This document shows, one piece after another, positions 30,319 to 40,262 of a stretch of DNA of 64,000 bases. Every line of letters begins with the position of its first letter. Positions within the stretch are counted from its first letter, which is position 1. This DNA is from Psychromonas sp. MME1 (GTDB lineage Bacteria > Pseudomonadota > Gammaproteobacteria > Enterobacterales > Psychromonadaceae), in contig NZ_CP160906.1 of the NCBI RefSeq assembly GCF_041080865.1, positions 558,001 through 622,000 on the forward strand, in the 5' to 3' direction. Made by a program: the position numbers and the translations under genes. The notes below the pieces were generated by a model. The model worked only from the letters and a program-made list of their open reading frames with translations. It had not been told where the DNA came from and made no database searches.

Positions 30319-33045
30319 ATGATCACACAGCTAATAACAAAAATAATAGGCAGTCGTAACGACCGTTATATCAAACAACTCCGTAAAATTGTTAATGAAA
30401 TAAATAAAATTGAACCGGAAATACAATCATTATCGGATCAAGAACTAAAAGCTAAAACGGTTGAATTTCAAGAGCGTATTGCAGCCGGAGAGAGCATTGA
30501 TGATGTCCTTGTGGAAGCTTTTGCTGTCGTTCGTAGCGCTTCTGAGCGTGTGTTTGGGATGCGTCATTTTGATGTGCAACTTATTGGCGGAATGGTCTTA
30601 AATGAAAATAAAATTGCAGAAATGCGTACTGGTGAAGGTAAAACGCTAACGGCAACCTTACCTGCTTATTTGAATGCGTTGACGGGTAAAGGGGTACATA
30701 TTATTACCGTCAATGATTATTTGGCACAACGTGATGCTCAATGGAATGCAAAATTATTTGAATTTTTAGGTTTAACCGTTGGTATTAATATCGCGGGCCT
30801 GACGCCTGAACAAAAACGAGCAGCCTATGCAGCTGATATTACCTATGGTACTAACAATGAATTTGGCTTTGATTACCTTCGCGATAATATGGCCTTTGAG
30901 GTTCAGCAACGTGTTATGCGTCCATTGCATTATGCTATTATCGATGAAGTCGATTCTATTTTAATTGATGAAGCTCGGACACCATTAATCATTTCAGGCC
31001 CAACTGATGGCGACTCTTCGCTTTATACACAATTAAATACGGTTATTCCATTACTTAGTAAGCAAGATAAAGAAGATACTGAGGAATATATTGGAGAAGG
31101 GGATTACACCGTTGATGAAAAAAGCAAGCAAGTTTTATTAACAGAACGTGGTCAAGAAAAAGTAGAGAAAATTTTACAAGAGCGTGGTTTATTAGAAGAA
31201 AATCAATCATTGTATGCTGCTGCGAGTATTAGTTTATTGCACCATGTAAATGCTGCATTACGTGCTCATACACTCTTTGAAAAAGATGTCGAATATATTG
31301 TCAATGATCAAGGTGAAGTGGTCATCGTTGATGAACATACTGGGCGTACCATGCCTGGTCGTCGTTGGTCAGAAGGCTTACACCAAGCCGTTGAAGCGAA
31401 AGAAGGTGTAAAAATTCAAAATGAGAATCAAACATTAGCCTCTATTACTTTCCAAAATTTCTTCCGTTTATATAAAAAACTAGCCGGCATGACTGGTACT
31501 GCGGATACTGAAGCTTTTGAGTTTCAATCTATTTATGGTTTAGAAACCATTGTATTACCGACTAATAAACCGATGATCCGTAAAGATGGTGGTGATTTAG
31601 TTTATCTAACCGATGAAGAAAAGTATCAAGCAATTGTAGCTGATATTAAAACGCGTGTAGAGCGTCGTCAGCCTGTTTTGATCGGCACCGTCTCTATCGA
31701 AAACTCCGAACTTTTGTCAAACTTAATGGATAAAGCGAAGATAAAACATAGTGTTTTGAATGCCAAATTCCATGCAAAAGAAGCGGATATTATTGCCAAT
31801 GCCGGTGCTTTAGGTGTTGTGACGATTGCAACTAATATGGCTGGTCGTGGTACTGACATCGTTTTAGGTGGTAATTTGCAGGCTCGCCTTGCAAAATTAG
31901 GTGAATTGACAACTGAGCAAATAGAAGCAGAGACTGAAAAGTGGAAAGCTGAGCACAAAATGGTGCTAGAAGCCGGTGGGCTTTACATTGTTGGTACTGA
32001 ACGCCATGAGTCGCGCCGTATTGATAACCAGTTACGGGGGCGAGCAGGGCGTCAGGGTGATCCTGGGGAGAGCCGTTTTTATCTCTCGATGGAAGATTCT
32101 TTGATGCGAATTTTTGCTTCAGAAAAAGTCTCCAATATGATGAAAAAAATGGGCATGGAAAATGGCGAAGCCATTGAACATCCTTGGGTTACGCGTGCTA
32201 TTGAAAATGCACAACGTAAAGTTGAAGGGCGTAACTTTGATATGCGTAAGTCATTATTAGATTACGATGACGTGGCTAACGATCAACGTAAAATAGTATA
32301 TCAACAGCGTAATGGCGTGATGGATAGCGATGATATTGGTGAAACAATTGAGCAAATTTGGGGGGATGTATTTAATCGTATTATTGATGAATATGTGCCA
32401 CAAAACTCGCTAACAGAACAGTGGGATCTTGAGGGGTTAGAGCTACGCCTTAAAAATGACTTTTTAATCAATCTTCCGGTTCAACAGTGGCTTGTCGATG
32501 ATGCTAATTTACAAGAAGAGACTATTCGTGAAAATATTCTCACTTATGCCAAAGAGAGTTACGCTGCTAAAAAAGAGTTGGTTGGAGAGGAGATCATCGC
32601 CTCATTTGAAAAATCTGTTATGTTGCAAACGATCGATTCTCTGTGGAAGGAGCATTTAGCTGCGATGGATCATCTGCGTCAAGGTATCCATTTACGTGGC
32701 TATGCACAAAAAGATCCTAAACAAGAGTATAAACGAGAATCCTTTGAAATGTTCTTAGCTATGTTGGATAACTTAAAAACCGATGTGGTTATGATTTTAT
32801 CTAAAGTGCAAGTGCAAAGCAGGGAAGAGGTTGATGCGATTGCAGAGCAACGCAGACAAGCAGAAGCTATGGCTAAAATTGAAATGCAACATGCACAAGC
32901 GAGCAATGGTGAACTAACACAAAGTGATGAACAGGCAGATAGTCATGAAACATTTGTTAGAGAACAGCCTAAAGTTGGCCGTAACGAACCTTGTCCATGT
33001 GGTTCAGGTAAAAAGTATAAACAGTGTCATGGTAAGCTAAGTTAA
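30319..33045 (+). CDS. secA: preprotein translocase ATPase SecA
   Basis: Motor ATPase of the Sec pathway, 908 residues (901 in E. coli). Walker [10 protein letters not shown] lies near residue 104 and the DEAD-like [15 protein letters not shown] near 209; the second motor domain has [14 protein letters not shown] and [18 protein letters not shown] helical scaffold and a C-terminal SEC-C zinc tail ([17 protein letters not shown]) that binds SecB follow. The ATG has GAGAAAA upstream. A strong terminator follows at 33070. Confidence 0.98.
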   Translation: MITQLITKIIGSRNDRYIKQLRKIVNEINKIEPEIQSLSDQELKAKTVEFQERIAAGESIDDVLVEAFAVVRSASERVFGMRHFDVQLIGGMVLNENKIAEMRTGEGKTLTATLPAYLNALTGKGVHIITVNDYLAQRDAQWNAKLFEFLGLTVGINIAGLTPEQKRAAYAADITYGTNNEFGFDYLRDNMAFEVQQRVMRPLHYAIIDEVDSILIDEARTPLIISGPTDGDSSLYTQLNTVIPLLSKQDKEDTEEYIGEGDYTVDEKSKQVLLTERGQEKVEKILQERGLLEENQSLYAAASISLLHHVNAALRAHTLFEKDVEYIVNDQGEVVIVDEHTGRTMPGRRWSEGLHQAVEAKEGVKIQNENQTLASITFQNFFRLYKKLAGMTGTADTEAFEFQSIYGLETIVLPTNKPMIRKDGGDLVYLTDEEKYQAIVADIKTRVERRQPVLIGTVSIENSELLSNLMDKAKIKHSVLNAKFHAKEADIIANAGALGVVTIATNMAGRGTDIVLGGNLQARLAKLGELTTEQIEAETEKWKAEHKMVLEAGGLYIVGTERHESRRIDNQLRGRAGRQGDPGESRFYLSMEDSLMRIFASEKVSNMMKKMGMENGEAIEHPWVTRAIENAQRKVEGRNFDMRKSLLDYDDVANDQRKIVYQQRNGVMDSDDIGETIEQIWGDVFNRIIDEYVPQNSLTEQWDLEGLELRLKNDFLINLPVQQWLVDDANLQEETIRENILTYAKESYAAKKELVGEEIIASFEKSVMLQTIDSLWKEHLAAMDHLRQGIHLRGYAQKDPKQEYKRESFEMFLAMLDNLKTDVVMILSKVQVQSREEVDAIAEQRRQAEAMAKIEMQHAQASNGELTQSDEQADSHETFVREQPKVGRNEPCPCGSGKKYKQCHGKLS

Positions 33046-33069
33046 TTAAGTAATATATTAAATAAAACT

Positions 33070-33098
33070 AAAAGGCGCTTAATGATAGCGCCTTTTTT
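33070..33098 (+). terminator. Rho-independent terminator after secA
   Basis: Stem AAAAGGCGCT / AGCGCCTTTT with a seven-base loop and a run of six Ts. Confidence 0.88.
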
Positions 33099-33166
33099 AT
33101 TTCTTAGATAATCTCAATATGTTTGAGGTTGGCTGATGATTGTATTTAGCGATTGAGCATTAAATT

Positions 33167-33314
33167 ATACCAATCGGATAAATTGCTAGAGTAACTATGC
33201 TGGTTAAAATGATTCTTGTTTGGAGTCGCGCAAATGATTATCCACTTACGCTAGAACTAGAACTCATTCTTTATTTTACATAATATTCAATGTCAAATTT
33301 AATCCGATTGGTAT
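33167..33314. repeat. non-coding repeat with ATACCAATCGGAT inverted ends, copy 2
   Basis: A 148-base segment with perfect 13-base terminal inverted repeats (ATACCAATCGGAT at the left, ATCCGATTGGTAT at the right). The ends share ATACCAAT with the element at 1278-1436 and the right end of 55881-55981, but the interior differs. No coding frame is present, and a target duplication is not clear. The layout fits a MITE-like element between secA and the amylase gene. Confidence 0.6.
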
Positions 33315-33347
33315 TATTGTTGTAACATTGGTTATGAGCAAATTATT

Positions 33348-36300
33348 TTAGTCATTTGCAACTGCTGTTATGCTGTAATTTAATGTCGAATCATTTACAC
33401 GAACCACATATCGTCCTGCTAGTGTAGTGTAAATATCTGCACCTGATTGCTCAATAATGCCATCTTGATTACTATCGCCATAATTGTTTGACCAATCACC
33501 ATTTAGATCGAACTTGTAACGTTGTTCTGTTTGACCATTAAAATCTATAGTTATCTCCCAAGTATTGTCCGTAACTAATAGCATTGCGCTCGCTGCCCAG
33601 TTATTTGGGGTTCCTCGGAAATATAGCTGGTTAAAATTCTTAGCTGTTATTGGATTGTTATCACCAATTTTTACCATTTTGTAGGCTAGGGTCAAATCAT
33701 TAACCTCAATGAGATAGGTACCAGATACAGATGTGTAAATGTCTGCACCAGACTGCTCTAAAGTGCCGTCATGGTTACTATCGCCATAATTATTTTGCCA
33801 ATCACCATTAAGATCAAATTTGAAACGCTGATCCGTTTGGCCATCAAAGTTAACTGTTATTTGCCAAGTATTGTCTGCAACTAATGACATTGCACTGGTT
33901 GACCAGTTGTTTGCTGTGCCTCTAAAGTACAATTGTGCAAAGTTTTTAGCGTTATTACCATTATCAATAGTTAAAGTAACATCCGTTGATGCAATAGCTC
34001 CTTCATTATCTGTAATAGTAACCGTAAAGGTTGTAGTCATATCTAGAGTCACAGTAATTTCTGGCGTTGTTGCACCATTACTCCATAGATAACTCACTAT
34101 AGAGCCATCTTGATCCGTTGAATTTGTAGCAGATAAAGTCACAGCTTCACCTTGTTCAACAGTTTGGCTAGAAGGCGATATCACAGCAATAGGTGGGATG
34201 TTTTCAGGTACAGTTAATGTAATTGAGGTAACACTCGTTGCCCCTTCATTGTCAGTGACTGTTAAGGTAATGGTTTGCGTCTCATTGATTGTAATTGGCA
34301 AGGTGACACCACTTGCTCCTGTGCTCCAACTATAATCAACAATTGAACCATCACTATCGCTTGATGTGGATGCATCAAGTGTTAGTGTTGTTCCTTTAGC
34401 TACAGTTTGACTGCCTTGACTAATTTTCGCGACAGGTCGCTGGTTGTTGCTTAACTCTTCAGGCGTGCCAGATTTAACGACTCCTGCATTAAACTGCCAG
34501 ATGCCTTCACCTACCGAGTAATTTTGACCACCATTATTATCCCATGTGCCTGCACAGTTGTTAGTAACAAATTCAAGTTTATTATCGTCTTCAAGTGAAA
34601 CACTATAGGTATACCAGTTTTCGCCTAAACTAAGCATTTCAACACCTGGTGCAACAGTCCATGTCACAGTGCCATCGACCGTATAATGGAAGCATACTTT
34701 GCCCCAGCTATTAGTATCTTTGTAATAAATAGTTGAGCTAACACTTTCACCTATTATTTTTAAAGTTACGGTAGCTAATCTTGATGCACCTTTGTCATCA
34801 GTAACAGTGACAGTGTAAGTGCTTTTTTCATTAACGGTTACATCGATACTAACTCCCGTTTCACCTGTACTCCAAATATAACTAACAATTTCTCCGTCGG
34901 GATCAGTTGAATCGGCCGCGCTTAATGTAACCACAGTGCCTGCTTCAACTTCTTTACTTGCTGGTGTTATAACTGCGATAGGGCTTTTATTTCCAGGAAC
35001 AACATTGGCAGTAAAGAAAAGCGATTCACCAGCTATATCACCATTAATATCTTCAATAATTTGACCAGCTTCACTTTTAAAGCGACCAGTACCGACATAA
35101 ACCTGTTGAATATCACTACGTGTAACATTTCCTTTGCTATCGGTTGCTTCTATATAATAATCCAATAATTGATCTTGGTATTTATTAAAGTAGCTGTAAT
35201 ACATATCACCGATTTTTTGAGCAGGAACAACACTAAACATTCGTTCACCAGAAGGCTGCCAAGAAACACCATTGATATCAGGTGATAAATCTCGAACTTT
35301 CATGGTAACCGTTTCCCAATCACCAACGCGTGATGGATTGACATTTGCGTCGGCACTATGAGCTTCTGGGTTATATAGTTTAAATGTTTTATCTTTTGCA
35401 TCGGCACGTTTGTTAGTATGGACGCGGACTTTAACTTGTACGTTGGTTATGCCACTGACATCGTATGCGTAGGTATAAATTGCAAAGGTAGTGTCCGCAT
35501 AGATTGTTGCCCAACCTTCTGCTTTACTACTATTTGCACTACCTGGATTATAAGGATAACGTTGTGGCCACCAAACAGAAGGGCCTGTTTTATCTTTTAC
35601 TAACTTAGCGTCAACATATGGCATTGAGAAACTTAAGGATTGATTAAACGAGACTGTGGGTTTAACACCATCATCGACATTTTCATCGTAATAACCAAAA
35701 CCAGAATCAATCGATGCTAATAAGAAATACCAACTTAACTCAGCAGGGTTTGCTCCGCCCGCATAATTATTGTTTTCATCCCCTTTAACAGGATAAGACA
35801 TCATCCATGGGTTGAGTTGATTGCCTTCATAAGTGACCTGGTGATCTCGCTCTGTTGTTGGTTTCCAGTGATTAGGGTTTGCATCTAGCCATATTTGTTC
35901 TGCTGTTTTAGCATAATTCTCTGCAGCTTGTAGCAATGCAAAATTACGCTCTAAATAATGATACCCGAGTTCTAATGAAACCATGTGTGTGCGTGTTGCA
36001 GTAAAGTCGGTACCGTTTGCCATGTTGAAGGCACTCATTTGAGTATCCCAAACACCCATAGGAATATGCCAATGATACCAAGTTGGATCTGCGGATGAAT
36101 CACGTGTATCTATCCATGAACCATCTTGAACATGAACAATATCATTAGCTGGGATTGGGTTGGCTTGTAAATATTCATCTACTCCCATGCCAGTTACACC
36201 GCCATCAGAGTATGTGATATTTCCAGATGATGCCCAAGTTCCACCATCGCCAGCGCGGCCTCCTGAGTTATCTCCATCATGTGCGATAACAAAATATTGT

Positions 36301-37364
36301 TTACGGCCAAGTGTCCCTGCTTCACCTTCAAATGGCTTCAATGCAGAGGCAGTCACACTACCTTGATAACCTTCTTCCCATGAGCTTGCTTGTTCTACGG
36401 GAATACCTGCAACAGTATGTTCTTCGCCAGTTGAGGGGTCAACGTATTGTACCCAATGAGGAATAGAGGCAAATGGAAACTTATTAAAAGTCGTTTGCTG
36501 TTCATTAAACATGTGTAACTCAACCCAGTCTCCTAGGTTACTTTCATTTTGTAAATCAGCTCGGTTAGGAGGGGAGATAAGCGTATCTTTACCTGGGTCA
36601 TTCAGGTATGGGTAATCACGTAATGTACGAGAATAATGGACATTACCTAATACTGACCACTCGATCCCCAATTTTGTCAAAGCAGGGATAATACGTTCAG
36701 AAAAACCTAACTCTGTAGGAAAGAAGCCTTTTGAAGATTTAAATGAATCTCCTAAAAAGTAATCTTGTGCCAAGGTTACATTTTGATAAATAAGATCTTT
36801 TAAGAAATATTCATTTCCGACTAATGGTCCCATTGTGTGGTGTCCAGCGAAATGAATAGTATCGAGTGCATTATGACCGTTGGCGGTTTTGGTGCTATTC
36901 TGAGTATTTTTCCAGTAATTTCCCCAACCTAAATTATATCCATCCAAATTACCAAGCTCGGCAAAGCTTTGTACATTGTTTATGACAGAAGCTGACATTG
37001 TCACGTGGGTTTGGCTAAGAGGGTGATTATTTTTATTATTTAAAGCGGTATCCATAGGCCAGCTTAAATAGGCCCCTGTTTTAGCATGATGCGAGTAATA
37101 TGCGACAAGGTCATCATGTGGCATAGGCGCACCGCTATCTGGAATAAAAAAGGTGTAATTAGCTGGTGGGTTAGTTTTCAAATTGATGACTTGACCATCA
37201 TAGGTATAGCGTATTGGTGCTCCAACGGGTAGATCATCGTATTTAGTCACATCGTAATAAGGCCAAAAGTTTGGCATATGATTATGGTATATATGTGTAG
37301 CTGCTATTTCCGCTTGTACGTTAATAGCACCCATTACCAAACCTAAGGTAAATATCTTCTTCAT
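33348..37364 (-). CDS. secreted multidomain alpha-amylase-type glycoside hydrolase (GH119/GH57-like)
   Basis: A 1338-residue exported enzyme. It has a signal peptide (residues 1-18, cut after VQA) and a catalytic region of about 20-560 with HIYHNHMPNFWPYYD, HFAGHHTMGP, KGFFPTELGFSERI (candidate nucleophile Glu218) and YFVIAHDGDNSGG (candidate acid/base Asp363). These match conserved regions shared by GH57 and GH119. A beta-sandwich lies around 600-760, PKD domains at about 792-871, 976-1052 and 1056-1134, a CBM25/26-like starch-binding module at 877-962 (VYYK-type start, WDNNGGQNY), and two near-identical C-terminal modules (1139-1232, 1241-1333). The substrate is probably starch or glycogen (inference). 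It is monocistronic, with a 530-base upstream gap. Confidence 0.75.
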   Translation of the reverse strand: MKKIFTLGLVMGAINVQAEIAATHIYHNHMPNFWPYYDVTKYDDLPVGAPIRYTYDGQVINLKTNPPANYTFFIPDSGAPMPHDDLVAYYSHHAKTGAYLSWPMDTALNNKNNHPLSQTHVTMSASVINNVQSFAELGNLDGYNLGWGNYWKNTQNSTKTANGHNALDTIHFAGHHTMGPLVGNEYFLKDLIYQNVTLAQDYFLGDSFKSSKGFFPTELGFSERIIPALTKLGIEWSVLGNVHYSRTLRDYPYLNDPGKDTLISPPNRADLQNESNLGDWVELHMFNEQQTTFNKFPFASIPHWVQYVDPSTGEEHTVAGIPVEQASSWEEGYQGSVTASALKPFEGEAGTLGRKQYFVIAHDGDNSGGRAGDGGTWASSGNITYSDGGVTGMGVDEYLQANPIPANDIVHVQDGSWIDTRDSSADPTWYHWHIPMGVWDTQMSAFNMANGTDFTATRTHMVSLELGYHYLERNFALLQAAENYAKTAEQIWLDANPNHWKPTTERDHQVTYEGNQLNPWMMSYPVKGDENNNYAGGANPAELSWYFLLASIDSGFGYYDENVDDGVKPTVSFNQSLSFSMPYVDAKLVKDKTGPSVWWPQRYPYNPGSANSSKAEGWATIYADTTFAIYTYAYDVSGITNVQVKVRVHTNKRADAKDKTFKLYNPEAHSADANVNPSRVGDWETVTMKVRDLSPDINGVSWQPSGERMFSVVPAQKIGDMYYSYFNKYQDQLLDYYIEATDSKGNVTRSDIQQVYVGTGRFKSEAGQIIEDINGDIAGESLFFTANVVPGNKSPIAVITPASKEVEAGTVVTLSAADSTDPDGEIVSYIWSTGETGVSIDVTVNEKSTYTVTVTDDKGASRLATVTLKIIGESVSSTIYYKDTNSWGKVCFHYTVDGTVTWTVAPGVEMLSLGENWYTYSVSLEDDNKLEFVTNNCAGTWDNNGGQNYSVGEGIWQFNAGVVKSGTPEELSNNQRPVAKISQGSQTVAKGTTLTLDASTSSDSDGSIVDYSWSTGASGVTLPITINETQTITLTVTDNEGATSVTSITLTVPENIPPIAVISPSSQTVEQGEAVTLSATNSTDQDGSIVSYLWSNGATTPEITVTLDMTTTFTVTITDNEGAIASTDVTLTIDNGNNAKNFAQLYFRGTANNWSTSAMSLVADNTWQITVNFDGQTDQRFKFDLNGDWQNNYGDSNHDGTLEQSGADIYTSVSGTYLIEVNDLTLAYKMVKIGDNNPITAKNFNQLYFRGTPNNWAASAMLLVTDNTWEITIDFNGQTEQRYKFDLNGDWSNNYGDSNQDGIIEQSGADIYTTLAGRYVVRVNDSTLNYSITAVAND
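33366..33950 (-). repeat. two tandem C-terminal modules of the amylase-type enzyme
   Basis: Residues 1139-1232 and 1241-1333 repeat the same pattern: NFxQLYFRGTxNNW, then SAM, DNTW, QRxKFDLNGDW, NNYGDSNxDG, EQSGADIYT. The layout resembles SusE/SusF- or E-set-type starch-binding folds, but no family can be named with certainty. The high identity suggests a recent internal duplication. Confidence 0.75.
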
Positions 37365-37849
37365 TATCGAATCCTTTCAACACATTATTAATTTAAATCA
37401 TAATGTGAAGGTTTTTATATTAAAACTTGCAGAAGTTATAATAGATATTTTTTGTTACATGTCCGTATAACCTATCAGTGGCTCCTGCCCAAAGATGCAC
37501 CTGCATCGTAACTTCACCTTTATCACATAACGATTAATTTATCTCTTTGAAAGTTATAGTAATAAATAAGGTTGGAGGATAATACATGAAACAAATAAGG
37601 GGGCGATTAAATAACAAACATTTTGGTCGCAAAAAGAGCAAATAAAGTTTATTTAATGATCGCTTTTATGAGCAGGGTAGGATAAATGCCAATAATCTAA
37701 TTTGCAGATCATCTATTTTTTCTGAGTAAAAGATATTCTATTAAGCTTAAAAAGCAGTAATTTGGTGTTATTTTATGAAAATATTCACCAATTTTAGCGC
37801 TATTTTGAACAGCTTTTTGTGATTATTTTGGGGAGATGAATGCAAGTGA
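37365..37849. other. long intergenic region upstream of the amylase-type gene
   Basis: About 485 bases with no convincing gene. It should hold the minus-strand promoter of the hydrolase near 37370-37450, but no clear -10/-35 or MalT-type box was identified. One possible peptide frame exists on the plus strand at 37586-37645 (19 codons, MKQIRGRLNNKHFGRKKSK) with GGAGG seven bases upstream; it is basic and too short to judge. Confidence 0.4.
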
Positions 37850-37880
37850 TAAGTATAAAGCGCAAAGAGGCTTTGCGCTT
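37850..37880 (-). terminator. terminator after suhB
   Basis: Perfect 10-bp stem AAGCGCAAAG / CTTTGCGCTT with a three-base loop; on the minus strand it is followed by TTTATACTT. It lies 15 bases after the suhB stop. Confidence 0.7.
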
Positions 37881-37895
37881 AAATAAAACAATTGA

Positions 37896-38684
37896 TTATG
37901 CGTTATTTTTACGAATAACCGTTAACAACTCTTTTAATAGTTTTGGGTTAGATGCTACAACATTGCCAGTTTTCATATAGTCATTGCCACCATTAAAGTC
38001 TGTGACTATGCCGCCAGACTCTTTTATTAGTAGTTCACCTGCTGCGATGTCCCATGGTTTTAAACCAAATTCCCAGAAACCATCCATACGACCTGCTGCA
38101 ACGTAAGCAAGATCAAGTGCAGCACTACCGCTACGACGCATATCTGAAACATCTAAAAAGAGCTCTTTAAAGATGTTTAAGTAAGTTTCAGTGTGATGTT
38201 TTTGTTTAAATGGAAATCCAGTTGCTATCAATGTTCCTGATAATTTAGGCACAGAATTGATACGTGTTCGGTAACCATTTAATTGTGCACTTTGGCCTTT
38301 AACAGCAGAGAAAAGTTCATTACGAATTGGATCGAAAACAATACCGACTTCGGTACGACCTTTAATTTTTAAGGCAATTGATACAGCAAAATGAGGAATG
38401 CCGTGGATAAAGTTAGTGGTTCCATCTAGGGGATCAATAATCCATTGGTAATCCTTGTCTTTACCTTCATCGATACCAGACTCTTCAGCAATAAAGCAGT
38501 GGTCTGGGTATGATTTACGTAATGTACCAATGATTGCAAGTTCAGCTTCTTTATCAACGCTGCTAACGTAATCATTTAATGATTTTTCTTCAACTTCAAC
38601 TGACTCTAAATTTTCAAAGCCTTTAACAATTACTTTACCTGCATTTCGCGCAGCACGAATCGCAATATTTAACATTGGATGCAT
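37896..38684 (-). CDS. suhB: inositol-1-monophosphatase SuhB
   Basis: Mg-dependent phosphatase of 262 residues that also acts in rRNA transcription antitermination complexes in E. coli. The start MHPMLNIAIRAARNAG aligns with the family. Motifs are AEESG (metal), IDPLDGTTNFIHG, GSAALDLAYVAAGRMDGFWE and KPWDIAAGELLIKESGG. It is divergent from trmJ with a 205-base shared upstream region, the same arrangement as in E. coli. Confidence 0.96.
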   Translation of the reverse strand: MHPMLNIAIRAARNAGKVIVKGFENLESVEVEEKSLNDYVSSVDKEAELAIIGTLRKSYPDHCFIAEESGIDEGKDKDYQWIIDPLDGTTNFIHGIPHFAVSIALKIKGRTEVGIVFDPIRNELFSAVKGQSAQLNGYRTRINSVPKLSGTLIATGFPFKQKHHTETYLNIFKELFLDVSDMRRSGSAALDLAYVAAGRMDGFWEFGLKPWDIAAGELLIKESGGIVTDFNGGNDYMKTGNVVASNPKLLKELLTVIRKNNA

Positions 38685-38889
38685 TGGATCACCATTAGAT
38701 TTTAAAAGAACATTGAAGGGAGATTCCTTCGGCGCAAAATTATACAGAGATCACACAAATCTGCAAATTATTTAAACAATATATCGACAAAACAGATAAA
38801 AATCTTCGCCGCTCCCTTAGTTTGTTTGTCATGCAAATAATGGTAAACTCTGCCCATTTAAATTTTAGCTCAACGACCAAGGAATACAC

Positions 38890-39630
38890 ATGTTAGAAAA
38901 TGTGCGCATTATACTGATTGGAACGTCTCATCCGGGAAATATTGGCAGCGCAGCAAGAGCGATGAAAACCATGGGGTTATCAAACTTAGTATTAGTTGCT
39001 CCTGAATGTGACATTGATGGTAAATCCGTTGCACTATCAGCGGGAGCCTCTGATTTGCTGAAAAATCATCAATTATTTGCAACCTTAGATGAAGCGATTG
39101 CAGATTGTGGTTTAGTTATTGGTGCGAGTGCGCGTCCTCGTACATTAGATTGGCCTATGTTAGATCCCCGTGAAATGGGTGAGAAAGCGGTTATTGAGGG
39201 TAAAAAACACCCAATAGCGTTAGTTTTTGGTCGTGAAAATAGTGGTTTGACTAACGATGAATTGCAAAAGTGCCATTTTCACGTTTTTATTCCTGCTAAC
39301 CCTGAATATAGTTCACTTAATTTAGCAATGGCAGTGCAAACATTAAGTTATGAAGTTCGCATGGCCTTTTTAGCCGATAAAGCCTATCCAGAACAACAGG
39401 AAGAGTATCCGTTGGCGAATGAAATAGAGGGGATGTTTGAACATCTTGAGCAAACGCTAACGGATACCCGTTTTATTGTACCTCACCCCGGTTTAGTGAT
39501 GACTAAATTACGTCGCTTTTTCAATCGAGCTCGCCCAGAGGTTAAAGAGTTACGCATGTGGCGTGGGATTTTTAGTAGCATCCAAAAATCGATATCCAGC
39601 GATAACAAAGCCGCCGAGCACGATAAATAG
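38890..39630 (+). CDS. trmJ: tRNA (cytidine/uridine-2'-O-)-methyltransferase TrmJ
   Basis: SPOUT methyltransferase that modifies position 32 of tRNAs, 246 residues as in E. coli. The N-terminus [22 protein letters not shown], the knot segments [14 protein letters not shown] and [14 protein letters not shown], and a C-terminal arginine-rich extension are present. It lies directly upstream of iscR, the usual suhB-trmJ-isc order. Confidence 0.96.
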   Translation: MLENVRIILIGTSHPGNIGSAARAMKTMGLSNLVLVAPECDIDGKSVALSAGASDLLKNHQLFATLDEAIADCGLVIGASARPRTLDWPMLDPREMGEKAVIEGKKHPIALVFGRENSGLTNDELQKCHFHVFIPANPEYSSLNLAMAVQTLSYEVRMAFLADKAYPEQQEEYPLANEIEGMFEHLEQTLTDTRFIVPHPGLVMTKLRRFFNRARPEVKELRMWRGIFSSIQKSISSDNKAAEHDK

Positions 39631-39673
39631 CTCAACAAATGTTTAGAAAAAACCTAGTAAAGCATGTGGTTTT

Positions 39674-39705
39674 TTACTTGACTGAAATTGTCAGGTATAT
39701 ATAAT
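39674..39705 (+). promoter_or_regulatory. isc operon promoter with overlapping IscR type 1 site
   Basis: A sigma70-like promoter is seen, TTGACT at 39678-39683 and TATAAT at 39700-39705 with a 16-base spacer. The 25 bases 39674-39698 fit the type 1 IscR site (ATASYYGACTRWWWYAGTCRRSTAT) at all but two positions. The site overlaps the -35 and spacer, so [2Fe-2S]-IscR should repress its own operon, as in E. coli. This is a by-eye match to a consensus recalled from the literature. Confidence 0.8.
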
Positions 39706-39759
39706 TACACTTATACAGTCATGGAAACTATTTATTTCCCACTACATAAGTGATGCATT

Positions 39760-40236
39760 ATGAAATTAACTTCAAAGGGTCGTTATGCGGTAACGGCAAT
39801 GTTAGATGTCGCGATTAAAGAGCATACCGGGCCGGTGCCCTTAGCTGATATATCTGAACGTCAAGGCATATCGCTTTCTTACTTAGAGCAGTTGTTCTCT
39901 AAATTACGTAAAAATAATTTAGTGAGTAGTGTCAGAGGTCCTGGTGGCGGTTATAAATTAGGACGTCCACGTAATGAAATATCCGTGGCGATGATTATTG
40001 ATGCGGTGAATGAATCTATTAATATTCGTAAATGCTCTGGCAATGGTGGTTGCACCGATGATGGGGTGCAATGTTTAACACACTCATTATGGGCGCAGTT
40101 AAGCGACCGAATTAGTTCGTTTTTAGATGATATTACCCTTGAAGAGTTAATGTCTTCTGACCATGTGCAACATATATCTGAAATTCAAAATAATAAATAC
40201 AATCAAACTGCGCAACTTAATGTGAAATCTCAATAA
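39760..40236 (+). CDS. iscR: Fe-S cluster-responsive transcriptional regulator IscR
   Basis: Rrf2-family regulator of 158 residues that carries a [2Fe-2S] cluster and controls iron-sulfur biogenesis genes. A winged helix spans residues about 1-75 ([29 protein letters not shown]), and the cluster ligands are Cys92, Cys98, Cys105 and His108 in the [18 protein letters not shown] segment. The Cys98-Cys105 loop is one residue longer than in E. coli. It is the first gene of the operon and sits behind an IscR box. Confidence 0.97.
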   Translation: MKLTSKGRYAVTAMLDVAIKEHTGPVPLADISERQGISLSYLEQLFSKLRKNNLVSSVRGPGGGYKLGRPRNEISVAMIIDAVNESINIRKCSGNGGCTDDGVQCLTHSLWAQLSDRISSFLDDITLEELMSSDHVQHISEIQNNKYNQTAQLNVKSQ

Positions 40237-40262
40237 CGATAATGTTAGCAGTGGAGAGAAAA

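Noticed and set aside
37586-37645. 19-codon basic peptide with GGAGG upstream
   Set aside because: Too short to separate from chance; recorded only inside the intergenic entry.
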